NCBI GenBank assembly: GCA_021815525.1
Contig: JAKAGN010000214.1
Location: forward strand, 1-5,507
From: Deltaproteobacteria bacterium
GTDB lineage: Bacteria > Desulfobacterota > Desulfobacteria > Desulfobacterales > Desulfatibacillaceae
Direction: 5' to 3'
DNA: 5,507 nucleotides
Of this stretch, positions 5,435 through 5,507 are shown one piece after another. Under the pieces are notes generated by a model that ran no database searches, was not told the DNA's origin, and saw only the letters and a list, made by a program, of their open reading frames with translations. The translations under genes were made by a program, and so were the position numbers. The first letter of the stretch is position 1; each line of letters begins with the position of its first letter.

Positions 5435-5453
5435 GGAGACTACGTCCCCCCGG
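5431..5453 (+). terminator. Hairpin downstream of rseC, possible transcript end
   Basis: CCGGGGAGAC (5431-5440) pairs with GTCCCCCCGG (5444-5453) at nine of ten positions around a TAC loop, about 50 bases past the rseC stop. It overlaps the last repeat unit. No T-tract follows, so it may stabilise the 3' end or terminate weakly rather than act as a classic intrinsic terminator. Confidence 0.45.
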
Positions 5454-5465
5454 ACCCCCGATAAT

Positions 5466-5493
5466 CGCTCCGCGTGCTCTCGCACGCTCCGCG
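5466..5493. repeat. Direct repeat with hairpin near the window end
   Basis: CGCTCCGCG occurs at 5466-5474 and again at 5485-5493. Between and overlapping them, GCGTGC (5472-5477) and GCACGC (5482-5487) form a six-pair hairpin with a TCTC loop. I see no gene in 5383-5507; GGAGGG at 5501-5506 could be a ribosome binding site for a gene starting past the edge. Confidence 0.4.
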
Positions 5494-5507
5494 GGCAAAT
5501 GGAGGGC

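Overview
The window is GC-rich and bacterial, and its genes look like those of an anaerobic Desulfobacterota-type (deltaproteobacterial) organism such as a sulfate reducer or syntroph. Three things point this way: an ADP-forming acyl-CoA synthetase, an RnfB-type iron-sulfur protein fused to a GltD-like flavoprotein module, and a UGA-containing gene best read as a selenoprotein (Sec-rich proteomes are common in that group). The taxonomic assignment is inference.

Layout. Bases 1-69 are non-coding and start with a run of 19 G. Bases 70-232 form a palindromic, MITE/REP-like element with perfect 17-bp terminal inverted repeats; it directly abuts the stop codon of the next gene. Bases 233-2419 (minus strand) encode a 728-aa acetate/acyl-CoA ligase (ADP-forming), with the ATP-grasp half first and the CoA-ligase half second. 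Bases 2420-2785 are a divergent intergenic region with an AT-rich core, a possible promoter and a 20-bp imperfect palindrome resembling a TetR-type operator. Bases 2786-4798 (plus) encode a 670-aa RnfB-like protein: membrane anchor, RnfB Fe-S domain, two 4Fe-4S ferredoxin motifs and a GltD-like domain. After a 116-bp gap, bases 4915-5382 (plus) encode an RseC (SoxR-reducing system) family membrane protein. Bases 5383-5507 hold GC-rich repeats and hairpins and no evident gene.

The main result is the RseC gene. Its frame is interrupted at codon 26 by TGA (4990-4992), exactly where the family has the first Cys of its C-x2-C-x5-C motif. The RseC N-terminus lies before the TGA, and the other two Cys, the beta-rich part and both membrane helices follow in the same frame. 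Immediately downstream is a stem-loop with a GGUC apical loop and a side bulge, 16 nt after the TGA, as expected of a bacterial SECIS. The simplest reading is a 155-aa selenoprotein with a U26-x2-C29-x5-C35 redox motif.

How the genes may work together (inference): RnfB and RseC are partners in Rnf/Rsx membrane electron transfer from NADH or ferredoxin. Here a modified RnfB fusion and a Sec-containing RseC are adjacent and probably co-transcribed, which suggests a membrane redox module. The divergent acyl-CoA ligase would make ATP from acyl-CoA thioesters in energy metabolism; nothing in the sequence ties it to the redox pair beyond the shared intergenic region.
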